The notes under the pieces were generated by a model. The model saw only the letters and a list, made by a program, of their open reading frames with translations. It was not told the DNA's origin and made no database searches. A stretch of 36,968 nt of DNA, taken from NCBI GenBank assembly GCA_038246575.1, contig JBBRVU010000020.1, positions 1 through 36,968 of the forward strand, read 5' to 3'. This document shows, piece by piece, positions 16,106-23,881 of this stretch. The number at the start of each line of letters is the position of its first letter. Within the stretch, counting starts at the first letter, position 1. The DNA is from JACCUZ01 sp038246575. GTDB lineage: Bacteria; Actinomycetota; Actinomycetes; JACCUZ01. The position numbers were made by a program, and so were the translations under genes.

Positions 16106-17377
16106 GTGCCCGACGCTCCTGCTGCTCCCGACGGTCCCGGCGCGCCCGACGCTCCTCTCGCCCCTGGCGCCCTGGCCGTCTCGCGTCGGATCGGCTCCGA
16201 GCTGGTCGCGCTGCGGCGCCGGCTGCACGGCATCCCCGAGCTGGGGCTGCACCTGCCGGACACCCAGGCGGTGGTGCTCGAGGAACTCGCCGGCCTCGAC
16301 CTCGAGGTGACCCCTGGGGCCTCGCTCAGCTCGGTGGTGGCGGTGCTGCGCGGCCGGGCCCCCGTGTCGGGGGAGCGGCCGGTGGTGCTGCTGCGCGGTG
16401 ACATGGACGCGCTGCCGGTCACCGAGCAGGTCGACATCGACTACGCGTCGCAGCGGCCGGGCCTGATGCACGCGTGCGGGCACGACCTGCACGTGGCTGC
16501 GCTGGTGGGGGCTGCGCGCATCCTGCACGAGCTGCGCGACGCGCTGGTCGGCGACGTCGTGCTGATGTTCCAGCCCGCGGAGGAGGGCCCGGGCGGGGCC
16601 GAGCCGATGATCCGCGAGGGTCTGCTCGAGGCGGCCGGGCGGCGGGTCGACGCCGCGTATGCCGTGCACGTCTACTCCGCCGACCACCCGTTCGGCACGT
16701 GGTTCGGCCGGCCCGGCACCCTGATGGCCGCCGCGGACGAGATCGTCGTGACGGTACACGGCCTCGGTGGCCACGGGTCCGCACCCGACCGCACCCTCGA
16801 CCCGGTTCCGGTGGCCTGCGAGGTCGTGCTGGCGTTCCAGACCGCGGTCACCCGGCAGTTCAGCATCTGGGACCCGGTGGTGCTCACGGTCGGGCGGATC
16901 GCCTCGGGCACGGTCAACAACGTCATCCCCGACGACGCCGTCATCGAGGCGTCGCTCCGCACCTTCTCGCCCGAGCACCGGGCCAAGGCGCACGAGGTGG
17001 TCACCCGGGTGGCCCAGGGGGTGGCGTCGGCGCACGGGCTCACCGCGACGGTCAGCATCGGCAACGGCTACCCGGTCACCGTCAACGACGCGGACGAGCA
17101 CGCCTTCGCGCAGGGGGTGGTGGTCGACCTGTTCGGGCCCGACCGGTGGGCCGACATGGCCGACCCGGAGGCCGGTTCCGAGGACATGTCCTTCGTGCTC
17201 GAGCAGGTGCCCGGCGCCTACCTCAACGTGTCGGCCTGCGCGCACGCCGACCACCGCGACGCCGAGGACAACCACTCGCCACGGGCGGCCTTCGACGACG
17301 CCGTCGTGCCCGACATCGCGGCCGCACTGGCGGAGTTGGCGCTGCGCCGCTCGCGTGAGCTGGCGGCCCCTGCCTGA
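16106..17377 (+). CDS. M20-family amidohydrolase
   Basis: This 423-residue protein is an M20 peptidase/amidohydrolase of the hippurate hydrolase / N-acyl-amino-acid deacylase group, a cytoplasmic di-metal enzyme removing acyl groups from amino acids. Motifs in order: LRRRLHGIPELGLHLPDTQ, VLLRGDMDALPVTEQ, MHACGHDLHVAALVGAARIL (metal His and Asp), MFQPAEEGPGGAEPMI (catalytic and metal Glu), the dimerisation domain with GLGGHGSAPDRTLDPV, and GSEDMSFVLEQVPGAYLNV near the end. All active-site residues are present. The first 25 residues are Ala/Pro-rich. The GTG start is supported by TAGTCT. The natural substrate cannot be inferred from context. Confidence 0.9.
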   Translation: MPDAPAAPDGPGAPDAPLAPGALAVSRRIGSELVALRRRLHGIPELGLHLPDTQAVVLEELAGLDLEVTPGASLSSVVAVLRGRAPVSGERPVVLLRGDMDALPVTEQVDIDYASQRPGLMHACGHDLHVAALVGAARILHELRDALVGDVVLMFQPAEEGPGGAEPMIREGLLEAAGRRVDAAYAVHVYSADHPFGTWFGRPGTLMAAADEIVVTVHGLGGHGSAPDRTLDPVPVACEVVLAFQTAVTRQFSIWDPVVLTVGRIASGTVNNVIPDDAVIEASLRTFSPEHRAKAHEVVTRVAQGVASAHGLTATVSIGNGYPVTVNDADEHAFAQGVVVDLFGPDRWADMADPEAGSEDMSFVLEQVPGAYLNVSACAHADHRDAEDNHSPRAAFDDAVVPDIAAALAELALRRSRELAAPA

Positions 17378-17492
17378 GCGGGCGCCGGCGGGTCGAGCTC
17401 ACGCGGTCACTGCCGCGCCGGGCCGGCGGCTGGTGCTGCGCCGGATGTGACGAATGCCGGTGACCTGGTCCGCGCGCCGGCCCGCAGGCCCT

Positions 17493-17516
17493 GCGGTCGC
17501 GCGGTCGCGCGGTCGC
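17493..17516 (+). repeat. three tandem copies of GCGGTCGC
   Basis: An 8-bp unit GCGGTCGC is repeated three times without spacers in the 213-bp gene-free stretch between the amidohydrolase and the next lipoprotein gene. Short tandem repeats like this arise by slippage; no function is implied. Confidence 0.7.
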
Positions 17517-17590
17517 GCAGGCCCCGTCGATGGAGGACCTGCGTCACTGGTTTCGCCACGAGGCTCCCCGGACGGGTGGAAGGTGTCTGC

Positions 17591-18025
17591 ATGCAGAGGA
17601 CGGCGAGCACCGGGACCCGGCTCGCCATCGCGGCACTGACCGGCGCGCTCGTCCTCACGGTCGCCGCCTGTGCGAGGGCGGGTGTCCCGGTGCCGCCGGA
17701 CGACGCAACGCCTGAGCAGGTCGTGCGGGCGTACACCGATGCCGTTCACGAAGGGGACTGCGATACCGCAGCGGCGTTGGTCGACGACCGCAGCCAGAGC
17801 TGGTGCGGCGCCACCGACATCACGGCGCTGAAGGTGACCGGCACGACGCAGGAGCGCAAGTCGACCGAGTCCGGTGATGGACCGATGATCCAACGCGTCT
17901 GGGTGAATCTGACGCCTCGAGGTGGGGACGTTTCGCCCCCGGACGAGGAGATGATGTGGAGCTACCTGTTGGACCGAACCGGTCCGAACGGTGCCTGGCG
18001 GATCTACGACCAGGGCATGGGCTGA
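17591..18025 (+). CDS. putative lipoprotein
   Basis: The 144-residue product has a lipoprotein signal (TRLAIAALTGALVLTVAAC) with the lipobox Cys at 27, followed by a short Pro-rich spacer and a domain starting ATPEQVVRAYTDAVHEGDCDTAAALV. That segment is typical of small NTF2-like or DUF4878-like domains in actinobacterial lipoproteins, where it follows the anchor. Two further Cys (GDCDT, SWCGA) may form a disulfide. It ends in a WRIYDQ strand. ATG 17591 is used because it begins the signal peptide and follows GGAAGGTG; an in-frame ATG at 17447 would add a 48-residue Arg-rich extension incompatible with export. Function is unknown. Confidence 0.72.
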   Translation: MQRTASTGTRLAIAALTGALVLTVAACARAGVPVPPDDATPEQVVRAYTDAVHEGDCDTAAALVDDRSQSWCGATDITALKVTGTTQERKSTESGDGPMIQRVWVNLTPRGGDVSPPDEEMMWSYLLDRTGPNGAWRIYDQGMG

Positions 18026-18153
18026 TGATCCGCCACCGTGACCGGCTGCGAACCCCGGCGTAGCGCCGAGTCCCTTCGGGTGTGGACGTGCGCCCCTCGC
18101 GAGCGGGACAATGCCTGCGACAGCGGCAGAGCGGTTCAGGGACAGCGGTGGTC

Positions 18154-19443
18154 ATGCCAGCAGGCGGTGCGCAGGGCGACTCCGAGCCTCCGCATCGCAG
18201 ACTCCTCGTCAGCATGGTCGATGCGGCAGGGATCGAGCGGTCGCGGATCATTCCCGGCGTCCACGCCGCCGACGCCCTCCGGGACGGCCTGCATGCGTCG
18301 ATCAGTAGTGTCGCCCTGTTCACCCCGCAGGACGAACCGGTCGATGCCGTCGGCCTCGATGCCGTCATCGGCGACCTGCTCGTACGTCCGGACGCTGCCC
18401 GCCTCGCCGTGCTCGATGACGGGTCGCACCTCGCGTGGGCACCCGCCGATGTGTACTGGCCCGATGGCACGCCGTTCTTCGCGTGCGGTCGACACGCGGT
18501 GCGACGGGCTGTCGAAGCGCTGGCCGCCCGCGGACTGCGGGCGCGAGTCGGCTTCGAGATCGAGTTCACGCTGGTTCGTGAGGGCGATGCGGCCGACCCG
18601 CGGCCCGCCCACGAGGGTCCGGCATACGGGCAGCGTCCGCTCCTTCAGAACGAGGACTTCATCGGTGCCCTCCTCGACGACCTGGAGACGGCCGGGCTAC
18701 GGGCGCTGCAGCTGCACGCGGAGCACGGTGTCGGGCAGTTCGAGGTCGCCCTCGGCGCCCGCGATCCGCTCGACGCGTGCGACGACTACCTGCTCGCCCG
18801 CCTCATCATCGAACGCACGAGCCGGCGCCACGGACTCACCAGCGAGTTCGCGCCGATCCCCGCTGTCGGTGCCGGATCCAACGGGACGCACATCCACCTC
18901 TCCGTCCTCCGCGCACAGGAGAACCTGCTGATGCCCGTCGCCGGCGGCGTGCCAGGTCGGGAGGGAGGCGCGGTCATCGCGGGCATCCTCGATGCGCTCC
19001 CCGCCGCCACGGCGTTGCTCGCGGGGAGCCAGGCGAGCTACGAGCGCCTGCGACCCGGCAGGTGGGCGGGCGCCTCGCTCTGCTGGGGCGTCGGCAACCG
19101 CGAGGCGGCCGTGCGCTACGTCGGCGCGACAGCGAGCGCGGGACCGCGCGGGGCGAACATCGAGGTCAAACCCGCAGACGCGACGGCCAACCCGTACCTG
19201 GCGGTCGCCGCGCTGCTCGCGGCGGCGTCGGACGGCCTCACGCGCGGCGCGACCCCTCCCTCGCCGATCGAGGTGAGCCCCACGCGGCTGAGTGTCGAGG
19301 AGCGCACGTCCCGCGGCATCCGGCAGCTGCCGGCGACGCTCGTCGAGGCGTTGGAGCTGTTGAGTGAGTCGGCGCTCCTGCGCCGAGAGCTCGGTGATCG
19401 GCTCATCGACCTCTACCTCGCTGTGCGGGCGCCCCGACCCTGA
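18154..19443 (+). CDS. glutamine synthetase-like enzyme
   Basis: This 429-residue protein belongs to the glutamine synthetase superfamily, ATP-dependent enzymes joining glutamate to ammonia or an amine. The N-terminal beta-grasp part covers about 1-115; the catalytic domain has GFEIEFTL (Glu135, Glu137), HGVGQFEVAL, GAGSNGTHIHLS (His246, His248), GVGNREAAVRYV and ANIEVKPADATANPYLAVAALLAA. It lacks features of primary GlnA, notably the adenylylation-site loop, and resembles gamma-glutamylamide or FluG-type members. The substrate is unknown, and no transporter or gamma-glutamyl-processing partner is adjacent. The start is uncertain (ATG 18154 or GTG 18148). The last codons contain a 20-bp sequence that recurs 90 bp downstream, a possible integration scar. 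Confidence 0.82.
   Translation: MPAGGAQGDSEPPHRRLLVSMVDAAGIERSRIIPGVHAADALRDGLHASISSVALFTPQDEPVDAVGLDAVIGDLLVRPDAARLAVLDDGSHLAWAPADVYWPDGTPFFACGRHAVRRAVEALAARGLRARVGFEIEFTLVREGDAADPRPAHEGPAYGQRPLLQNEDFIGALLDDLETAGLRALQLHAEHGVGQFEVALGARDPLDACDDYLLARLIIERTSRRHGLTSEFAPIPAVGAGSNGTHIHLSVLRAQENLLMPVAGGVPGREGGAVIAGILDALPAATALLAGSQASYERLRPGRWAGASLCWGVGNREAAVRYVGATASAGPRGANIEVKPADATANPYLAVAALLAAASDGLTRGATPPSPIEVSPTRLSVEERTSRGIRQLPATLVEALELLSESALLRRELGDRLIDLYLAVRAPRP
19389..19408 (+). repeat. 20-bp direct repeat, copy 1 (inside the glutamine-synthetase-like gene)
   Basis: GCTCGGTGATCGGCTCATCG lies in the last 20 codons of the glutamine-synthetase-like gene. An identical copy is found exactly 90 bp downstream. 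Confidence 0.9.
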
Positions 19444-19478
19444 CATCCCCGCCGCACCTCCCGCTATCGCGTTCTAGG

Positions 19479-19498
19479 GCTCGGTGATCGGCTCATCG
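19479..19498 (+). repeat. 20-bp direct repeat, copy 2
   Basis: An exact copy of the 20-bp sequence in the preceding gene, with unrelated flanks on both sides. It lies in the gene-poor stretch 19444-19806, preceded by TTCTAGG. Read on the minus strand it forms the end of an open frame terminating at 19474. Confidence 0.9.
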
Positions 19499-19794
19499 GA
19501 CGGGTAGCGGGAAGCTTCCGGAGCTGCGCGGAGCGCGCGTTCTTGGAGATGCGCGCTAGACGATCCGCCCGACCGACGTGCGCGGTCTGCCAGGATTTCC
19601 CCGAGTTCGGCGGAGGCATCCCTGACCACAGCCGGGCGGCCCAACGATGCATCACGAGAACGAAGGAACCGCCACGGTACGCAGCCCGGGACTCGTCCAG
19701 GCGGCCCTCCAAGCAGTCCTCGCCGGCGCCTGCCCGTCGACGTGCCCATCCGCTGGGGTGCTGGCCGAATCGACCGCGCCCGACTTGTCGCCGG

Positions 19795-19800
19795 TACCGT
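19795..19800 (+). promoter_or_regulatory. -10 element of leaderless promoter
   Basis: TACCGT fits TANNNT and lies six bases before ATG 19807, supporting that start for the zinc-ribbon-like protein. Confidence 0.45.
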
Positions 19801-19806
19801 GGATCC

Positions 19807-20706
19807 ATGTCGGGGGAAGAGCAGCGAGCGTGCCCGCAGTGCGGGGCGCCGGTGTCCTACACGGGCCGCGGCAGGCGCCCCGTGTGGTGCTCCAGCCGGT
19901 GTCGGAACATCGCCGCAGTGACGCGTCGAGGGGCCCGCGAGGCGGCCGTTCAGATCCGGATGATCGATGTATCCAAGACACCCAGGCCTCGTCCCGAGCG
20001 CCCTCCGACGAGAGAGGAACGAGATGAGTCCGCGCTCTCGAGGGTGGCCCCGTCGTCGCGCCTGACCCGGCAGCTCTTGGCTCGACTTGAGCGCCGCAGA
20101 AGAGCCGGGGAGCTCGACAGCGAGGTCTGGGACGACGTCACGGCGATGCTCGATCACTTCATCCCCATCCAATCGCCGAGGGCCACGCCGCCAGCCGTGC
20201 GACCGAGGACTGCCGCGCTGTCCGCGTCCGCGACCACTCTGCCGGAAATCATCGCGGCCCTGGACCGTCTGTCAGCCGGCCTGGAGACCGGCCGGATCTA
20301 CGACCGCGACGTCGTCACCCTGGGTCCGGCCGTCGATCGACTCGGCAACGCCTGGGTCCGCCGACCTCGCGCTAGGAACGCTTCCGTGGGCGGCCTCACT
20401 GGCGATCGGACCTACCGGATGTCTGCCGATGTGCGCGAGCTTCATTCAGCCGAGGTGAGGCGGGTCCTAGAGGTGCGGTACACCGCCCACTGTGGGCGCC
20501 CCACTTCGCCCACTGTGGGGCAGCGCCACAGCGCCCCCAAGGGCTACCTCCCGAGGCTCGACCGTTCACTCGCATGCCGACGAGCGCGGGTTGAGGATGC
20601 GGTGCAGGGCGATAGGTGTGCGACTCGCGGAGGGCTCTTCGTCGATGCAGAAGGGTGGCGCGGGGCGCTCGAGCGGTCCCCCAGCTCCTCCAGCCCGTCC
20701 TCCTGA
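19807..20706 (+). CDS. zinc-ribbon-like protein, probably with altered C-terminus
   Basis: The N-terminus (MSGEEQRACPQCGAPVSYTG ...) carries CPQC at 9-12 followed by WCSSRC near 27-32, a CxxC...CxxxC zinc-ribbon-like arrangement with the basic context seen in small actinobacterial proteins of this type. Residues about 80-180 form an Arg- and Leu-rich helical region (LTRQLLARLERRRRAGELDSEVWDDVTAMLD; TLPEIIAALDRLSAGLETGRI). Beyond about residue 200 the sequence becomes low-complexity, crosses two 13-bp DNA repeats and runs antisense through an IS481-like remnant, so the original gene probably ended earlier and its 3' end was replaced by insertion. The function is unknown; I infer nucleic-acid binding only loosely. 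ATG 19807 follows TACCGT by six bases. Confidence 0.6.
   Translation: MSGEEQRACPQCGAPVSYTGRGRRPVWCSSRCRNIAAVTRRGAREAAVQIRMIDVSKTPRPRPERPPTREERDESALSRVAPSSRLTRQLLARLERRRRAGELDSEVWDDVTAMLDHFIPIQSPRATPPAVRPRTAALSASATTLPEIIAALDRLSAGLETGRIYDRDVVTLGPAVDRLGNAWVRRPRARNASVGGLTGDRTYRMSADVRELHSAEVRRVLEVRYTAHCGRPTSPTVGQRHSAPKGYLPRLDRSLACRRARVEDAVQGDRCATRGGLFVDAEGWRGALERSPSSSSPSS
20484..20519 (+). repeat. pair of 13-bp direct repeats containing a palindrome
   Basis: CGCCCACTGTGGG occurs at 20484-20496 and again at 20507-20519. Each copy contains the inverted repeat CCCAC-T-GTGGG. The pair lies just ahead of the transposase remnant and could be an element end or a protein-binding site. Confidence 0.7.
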
Positions 20707-20848
20707 CAGCGCTAGAGCCAGCGGTAGTAGCAGGTCCGGCTGATGCCGCGTTGCGCCAGGTCGCCGCGACGCTACCGCTGACCTCCTGGACGTGTTTGAG
20801 CACGGCCAGCTTGTGCTTGGCCCGTCGCTGCCGTTCTCGCTCAGTCAC
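20633..20848 (-). pseudogene. IS481-like transposase remnant, frameshifted and with internal stop
   Basis: On the minus strand GTG 20848 opens MTERERQRRAKHKLAVLKHV and QEVSGSVAAT, the helix-turn-helix N-terminus typical of IS481/IS3-type transposases. Near 20759 homology moves to another frame: LAQRGISRTCYYRWL, then a TAG stop at 20712-20714, then RCQEDGLEELGDRSSAPRHPS. The same order (tool-like HTH, GISRxxYYxW, DGLxxLxDRSS) occurs in intact members. The DDE catalytic domain is absent, so this is a decayed 5' fragment with at least one frameshift and one nonsense change. Confidence 0.75.
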
Positions 20849-20921
20849 CGGATCTCCGCAATGTCACGCACCCGAACTGGCAACAACTTCCGTCAGTTGT
20901 AGGGCTCGCGACACCTCCTGC

Positions 20922-22793
20922 TCACCCCGGGAGTGGGCCGTCCATATCCTCTGCCAGTGGGATTGAGGCGCGACTCTCCAGGCAGGCGGGCTGCTGGGTC
21001 GCCTCTCGGACCAGGTCGACGTCGGCCTTGGGGCGGCGGTGCGCGTCGAGGAGGCCGTTGGCCTCCTGCTCGATGTCCGTGAGCTGGGTCCAGCAGAATC
21101 CCGCGACGACGGGGCTCGACACCACGGCGGCGACGAACTCCCGGTAGGACTTCACCAGGGCCGCACTGTCAGTGACTGTGTGGAACCCCCACGTCCCGCG
21201 CTCGTCGAGGGCGACGCCGCCGAACTCGCTGACGATGATCGGCTCCCCGTGGTGCTCGTGGCCGTCGACGTACACCGGATGGTGCAACGGACGCGAGGCG
21301 ACAGCCACCTCGCGGTCCTCGAACCGGGTCCGGATCGTGTCGGGGTCGCTGTAGTCGTGGATGGTGCACAGATCGGTCACGGCGTGCTCCCACCCGTCGT
21401 TGGACACGACCAAACGGGTGGGGTCGAGGGCCTTGGTGAGGTGGTACATGGCCAGGAGGTGGTGTCGTTGGCGATCGTCGGAACCGAAGGCGACCGACGG
21501 CACCCCCCAGCTCTCGTTCATCGGGACCCAGACCACGATCGAGGGGTGGTTGCGGTCGCGCACGACCGCTTCCTGCCACTGGGCGGTCACCTGACCGACG
21601 TAGTCGGCGGTGTACCGGAACGCGCTGGGCATCTCCTCCCAGACCAGGAAGCCGAGCCGGTCGGCCCAGTAGAGGTACCGGGGGTCCTCGATCTTCTGGT
21701 GCTTGCGGGCTCCGTTGAAGCCCAGCTGCTGGGCGAGTTCGATGTCGGCGCGGATCGCCTCGTCGCTCGGCGCGGTGTAGCCCGACCCCGGGAAGAAGCC
21801 CTGGTCGAGCACGAGGCGCTGGAACACCGGGCGTCCGTTGAGCAGCACCTGGCCCTCGTGCGTGGACACCGACCGCATCCCGAAGTAGGAGGACACCTTG
21901 TCGAGAACGGAGCCCTGGGCGTCGAGCACCTCGAAGGTGAGGTCGTACAGGCGGGGGTTGCCGGGGTGCCACGTAGCCACGCCCTGGAACTCCAGCACCT
22001 TGGCATCGCGGGCTGACAGGTGCTCGTTGAGCCTCCAGCGTCGGCTCACCGAGGTGTCTGTGAGGAGCAGGGTGTCCAGGACCATCGTCTCCTCGTCCCG
22101 GGCGATGGTGACCCGCATCGTCGACCCGACCGCCGCGCCGCTCACCGTCATGGTGACGTCGACGCAGGCGTCCTCGAGCACCGGAACCACGTGTGCGTCC
22201 CGGATGGAACTGGCGGGCACGGGCTCCATCCACACCGACTGCCAGATCCCGGTAGTGCCGCGATAGAAGACGTACTGCGACTGCTCGTGCCAGTACTGCT
22301 TGCCGCGGGGCTGGCTCAGGTCGTCGTGGTCGTCGGCGACCCGCACCACCACGACGTTCTCGCGCCCGCGCACTGCAGCGGTGATGTCCGCAGAGACCGG
22401 TGTGTAGCCGCCTCGGTGTGAGGCGACGTGCTGGCCGTTGACCCACACCGTGGCCTCGTAGTCCGCGGCTCCGATGTGCAGGAGCAGCCGTTCGCCTGCC
22501 TCGAGCAGGTCGTGCGCGTCGAAACGTCGGGCGTACCAGGCGACCCGGTGCAGCGCGGTATCGGCCAGGCCTGAGGCTTCGGTGTGCGGCGCGAACGGCA
22601 CGACGACCTCGCAGCGCAGCGGGGACTGATCGCCCTCCAGGGTGCCGGCGTCCAGCTCGTGCCAGCCCAAGGCAAGTCCACGGTCCTCGTCGTCGAACGC
22701 GAACCGCCACGAGCCGTTGAGGGAACGCCAGCGCTCGCGACGCCACTGCGGCCTGGGGTACTCGGCCCGGGGGATGCCCTCCCATGCCGTCAT
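20922..22793 (-). CDS. glycoside hydrolase family 2 enzyme
   Basis: This 623-residue protein is a retaining GH2 glycosidase (the beta-galactosidase, beta-glucuronidase and beta-mannosidase family). The N-terminal jelly-roll sugar-binding domain (about 1-190) includes WRSLNGSWRF, ATVWVNGQHVASHRGGYTP and QSQYVFYRGTTGIWQSVWMEP; an Ig-like domain follows (about 190-290); the TIM barrel carries the acid/base Glu427 in WVPMNESWG and the nucleophile Glu523 in IIVSEFGG. It has no signal peptide, so it should act inside the cell on sugars imported by the ABC system encoded with it. ATG 22793 overlaps the LacI stop by 4 bp. Motifs do not settle the exact sugar specificity. It is the last gene of the operon. 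Confidence 0.92.
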   Translation of the reverse strand: MTAWEGIPRAEYPRPQWRRERWRSLNGSWRFAFDDEDRGLALGWHELDAGTLEGDQSPLRCEVVVPFAPHTEASGLADTALHRVAWYARRFDAHDLLEAGERLLLHIGAADYEATVWVNGQHVASHRGGYTPVSADITAAVRGRENVVVVRVADDHDDLSQPRGKQYWHEQSQYVFYRGTTGIWQSVWMEPVPASSIRDAHVVPVLEDACVDVTMTVSGAAVGSTMRVTIARDEETMVLDTLLLTDTSVSRRWRLNEHLSARDAKVLEFQGVATWHPGNPRLYDLTFEVLDAQGSVLDKVSSYFGMRSVSTHEGQVLLNGRPVFQRLVLDQGFFPGSGYTAPSDEAIRADIELAQQLGFNGARKHQKIEDPRYLYWADRLGFLVWEEMPSAFRYTADYVGQVTAQWQEAVVRDRNHPSIVVWVPMNESWGVPSVAFGSDDRQRHHLLAMYHLTKALDPTRLVVSNDGWEHAVTDLCTIHDYSDPDTIRTRFEDREVAVASRPLHHPVYVDGHEHHGEPIIVSEFGGVALDERGTWGFHTVTDSAALVKSYREFVAAVVSSPVVAGFCWTQLTDIEQEANGLLDAHRRPKADVDLVREATQQPACLESRASIPLAEDMDGPLPG

Positions 22794-23881
22794 CGCAGGC
22801 CTTCGGGCCCGGACCGGGTGCTCGCCGACGGTCCCGTGGCGGACTCTTGGCATCCACAGGACTGACGGCAGACCAGGCTCACGGGCAGGAGCACCCGCTG
22901 GGGTTCGCGATCGTTCTCGGGGCCGGTCACCTCTTCGAGGAGCATCCGGACGGCGCGGGCGCCGGTCTCGGCGAAGGGCATGTGGATGGTGCTGAGCGTC
23001 GGGACCGTGTGCTCGGCCGTGGGGATGTCGTCGCAGCCGATGACGGCGAGGTCCGCGGGGACGCGCAGGCCGCGGTCGCTGGCGGCGTGCAGTGCGCCCA
23101 CGGCCATCAGGTCGTTCTGGACGTACAGGGCGGTGAGGTCAGGATGCCGGTTCAGCAGGGCCGTAGTGGCCAGGTACCCGCCGCCCGGCTGCCAGTCGCC
23201 TTCGACCACCATGCTGCCGACCGGGGTCACCCCGGCATCCTTCAGCGCCGCCTCGTACCCTCGGGTGCGGCTGCGGGTGACCCGCCGTGACAGGTGCCCG
23301 GTGACCATGCCGATTCGGGTGTGACCGAGGTCGAGCAGGTGCGCGGTCGCCAGGCGTGCGGTCTCCTGCTGGTCAGACCCCACGAGGCGCACACCACCGC
23401 CGGTGACCGCATGGATGCTGACGACGGGGACCGGCCCGCGCAGCAGCGCGCCCAGTCGGGCATCCACCTCCAGGCGGGGCGCCGCAACGAAGATGCCGTC
23501 GACCCGTCGTTCCAGCAGCGTGCGAAGCGACCTCTCGCCCCCGTCGGTGCTCGTGTCGACGCTGACGATGAGCACCGAGTGCCGCTGCAGCCGGGCTTCG
23601 TGCTCTGCGCCGGCGACGAACTGGGCGACGATGTAGTCGCTGAGGTCCCCGACCGCGACCCCGATGGTCCGGGTGCGGCGCGTGACGAGGCTGCGGGCCA
23701 CGTCATTGGGGACGTAGCCCACGTCCTCGGCCATCGCGTGGATCCGCTCCCGGGTGGCGGGCGCTACCGTCCCGCCTCCCCTGAGCACCTTGCTGGCCGT
23801 CTGGAAACTCACGCCCGCACGCTGCGCGACGTCCTTGATGGAGGGTCGTCGGGCACCCTCGGGATCGGCGTTCTCGCTCAT
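22790..23881 (-). CDS. LacI-family transcriptional regulator
   Basis: This 363-residue regulator has the LacI helix-turn-helix at about 12-35 (PSIKDVAQRAGVSFQTASKVLRGGGTV), the hinge VGYVPNDVARSLVTRRTRTIGVAV and a periplasmic-binding-protein-like sugar-sensing domain (IGMVTGHLSRRV, TALYVQNDLMAVGALHA, VIGCDDIPTAEHTVPTLSTI). The C-terminus extends past the family norm with a Cys pair (CRQSCGC). It presumably represses the sugar operon by binding the perfect palindrome at 27385-27416 and is released by an imported sugar; that is inference. Its ATG overlaps the upstream substrate-binding-protein stop (ATGA) and its stop overlaps the GH2 start, so it is expressed inside the operon it controls. Confidence 0.94.
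   Translation of the reverse strand: MSENADPEGARRPSIKDVAQRAGVSFQTASKVLRGGGTVAPATRERIHAMAEDVGYVPNDVARSLVTRRTRTIGVAVGDLSDYIVAQFVAGAEHEARLQRHSVLIVSVDTSTDGGERSLRTLLERRVDGIFVAAPRLEVDARLGALLRGPVPVVSIHAVTGGGVRLVGSDQQETARLATAHLLDLGHTRIGMVTGHLSRRVTRSRTRGYEAALKDAGVTPVGSMVVEGDWQPGGGYLATTALLNRHPDLTALYVQNDLMAVGALHAASDRGLRVPADLAVIGCDDIPTAEHTVPTLSTIHMPFAETGARAVRMLLEEVTGPENDREPQRVLLPVSLVCRQSCGCQESATGPSASTRSGPEGLR

Larger units (their letters stand above)
19444..19806. other. gene-poor stretch with possible minus-strand gene remnant
   Basis: No complete gene is seen. On the minus strand, about 19640 down to 19474 reads as a protein-like tail (RDASAELGEILADRARRSGG ... SRYPSDEPITEP and stop) with no plausible start or upstream domain, so it may be the C-terminal remnant of a lost gene. 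Its last codons are the second copy of the 20-bp direct repeat. Confidence 0.3.
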
